Below, one piece after another: positions 63,395 to 64,000 of a DNA stretch of 64,000 nt (within the stretch, counting starts at the first letter, position 1; every line of letters starts with the position of its first letter). The stretch comes from Thraustochytrium sp. TN22 (Eukaryota; Sar; Bigyra; Thraustochytrida; Thraustochytriidae). The notes under the pieces were generated by a model that had not been told where the DNA came from, made no database searches, and saw only the letters and a list, made by a program, of their open reading frames with translations. The position numbers and the translations under genes were made by a program. The DNA lies in NCBI GenBank assembly GCA_013306675.1, contig JABLUY010000003.1, positions 194,896 to 258,895 of the forward strand, in the 5' to 3' direction.

Positions 63395-64000
63395 TCAGCG
63401 CTTAAAGTAGGCGGCCGCAAGGTGCGCGACGCTGCTGGGGTCCTCCTCGGAGGCCTCGCATAGACGCAAGAGGCGCCCGACGCGGTCCACGACCGCGGGA
63501 AACCCGGGGTCCAGAAGCAGGGCCACCACGTCGTGCTCCGAGATGCTGGCGGCGGCCTCCGTGACGCCACTACCGCTCAGGGCGCGGCGGAGCGAGGTCT
63601 CGGCCGCTGCGGCGAGCGCCGCGCTCGCGAACTGCAGCGCCACCACGGTCGGCGGGCAGCTGTGCTCCGTCTCCATCTTGACCCACTCGCAGCGGACGGC
63701 GCGCCCTTCGCGTCGCACCTCGTACGAGCGCACATCCTTGGCGCGAAGGAGGTCCAGATTTGAAATGTGCACGTAGTTCCACCCCGTGTCCACCTGCACG
63801 GCCTGACCACACGCATTGTCTTGTCAGCGTGCGGCTTTACTTTCCATCAACCAGATCGAGCAGCCAAGCTTGTACGCACCTTGTCTGCCTGGACCCAGCG
63901 GAAGCCGCACTTGGCGTCTCCTTCGCGGCCTGTATTGCCTCGTGCATCGCATCGTGAGCTCCAGCTCGCGCATCTCTCGCGCTCGTTGTTCAAAACCTAC
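63395..64000 (-). CDS. 3' part of an unrecognised spliced gene, truncated by the window edge
   Basis: Two exons are supported: 63395-63802 and a partial one ending at 63880 that runs towards the right edge. The 77-base intron (63803-63879) has a GTGCGT donor and a GTCAG acceptor and joins KCGFRWVQADK to AVQVDTGWNYVHISNLDLL in phase 0. The visible 3' product has a mixed-composition domain (RSYEVRREGRAVRCEWVKMETEHS), then an Ala-rich helical region and an ending of HLAAAYFKR. I recognise no family. Upstream of about 63940 the frame becomes doubtful and another intron is possible. Confidence 0.6.
63803..63879 (-). other. Predicted 77-base intron
   Basis: Donor GTGCGT, a CTGACAAG branch-like sequence and acceptor GGTCAG, in phase 0. 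Reading through it would bring in frame stops, while splicing joins two coding-like stretches. Confidence 0.7.

Noticed and set aside
1-64000. Mobile elements, CRISPR arrays, rRNA or tRNA genes
   Set aside because: I found no transposase, reverse transcriptase, capsid-like gene, terminal repeats, spaced identical repeats or RNA-gene signatures; the repeats present are simple or gene-derived.

Overview
The window is nuclear DNA of a GC-rich, intron-poor unicellular eukaryote that probably bears flagella. Coding regions are separated by 0.3-4 kb of GC-rich, repeat-laden spacer, and starts sit in Kozak-like contexts such as GCCGCCATGG. Only two introns are supported, both with GT(A/G)CGT donors. 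Gene content is eukaryotic: poly(A) polymerase, a CEP70-like centrosomal protein, a CFAP97/Hemingway-family axoneme protein, TANGO2, a mitochondrial-type DnaJ, a sphingosine-1-phosphate phosphatase-like protein and an AAAP amino-acid transporter. CEP70 and CFAP97 argue for centrioles and cilia, so red algae, most land plants and most fungi are unlikely. An alga or heterotrophic flagellate of the stramenopile or haptophyte kind would fit, but the sequence alone does not decide.

Layout. 0.2-4.4 kb (minus): a chorismate mutase with a vestigial prephenate-dehydratase/ACT tail, and an acidic repeat protein of unknown function. 4.8-18.2 kb (minus): one uninterrupted 13.4-kb reading frame for a three-module nonribosomal peptide synthetase ending in a thioester reductase. 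19.5-28.7 kb: TANGO2 (+), AAAP transporter (-), DnaJ (+) and a large polytopic membrane protein (+). 29.6-35.0 kb: CEP70-like protein (+) convergent with a PAP2/S1P-phosphatase-like protein (-). 35-38.3 kb: gene-poor repeats. 38.3-42.3 kb: two unrecognised genes facing each other across an eight-copy tandem array built from the last codons and 3' flank of the left gene. 43-46.6 kb: poly(A) polymerase and CFAP97-like (both +). 46.6-50.7 kb: gene-poor. 50.7-55.2 kb: five-finger C2H2 protein and BAHD-like acyltransferase (both +). 55.9-64 kb: an NCKX-like cation exchanger lacking its signature acidic residues (-), ankyrin protein (+), MscS-family channel (-), a 102-residue membrane protein (-) and the 3' part of a spliced gene running off the right edge (-).

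The genes do not form an operon or an obvious pathway cluster. The most distinctive system is the synthetase. Its architecture, degenerate C then A-T-C-A-T-C-A-T-R, predicts a linear three-residue product released as an aldehyde or alcohol, with the first two adenylation pockets almost identical. The tailoring and carrier-activating enzymes it needs are not recognisable nearby; the only acyltransferase is 35 kb away and no link is claimed. Second in interest are two proteins whose family hallmarks are eroded (the dehydratase part of the chorismate mutase, and the ion-binding residues of the exchanger) and the tandem 3'-end array at 39-40 kb. Domain calls are by eye; no database search was run.
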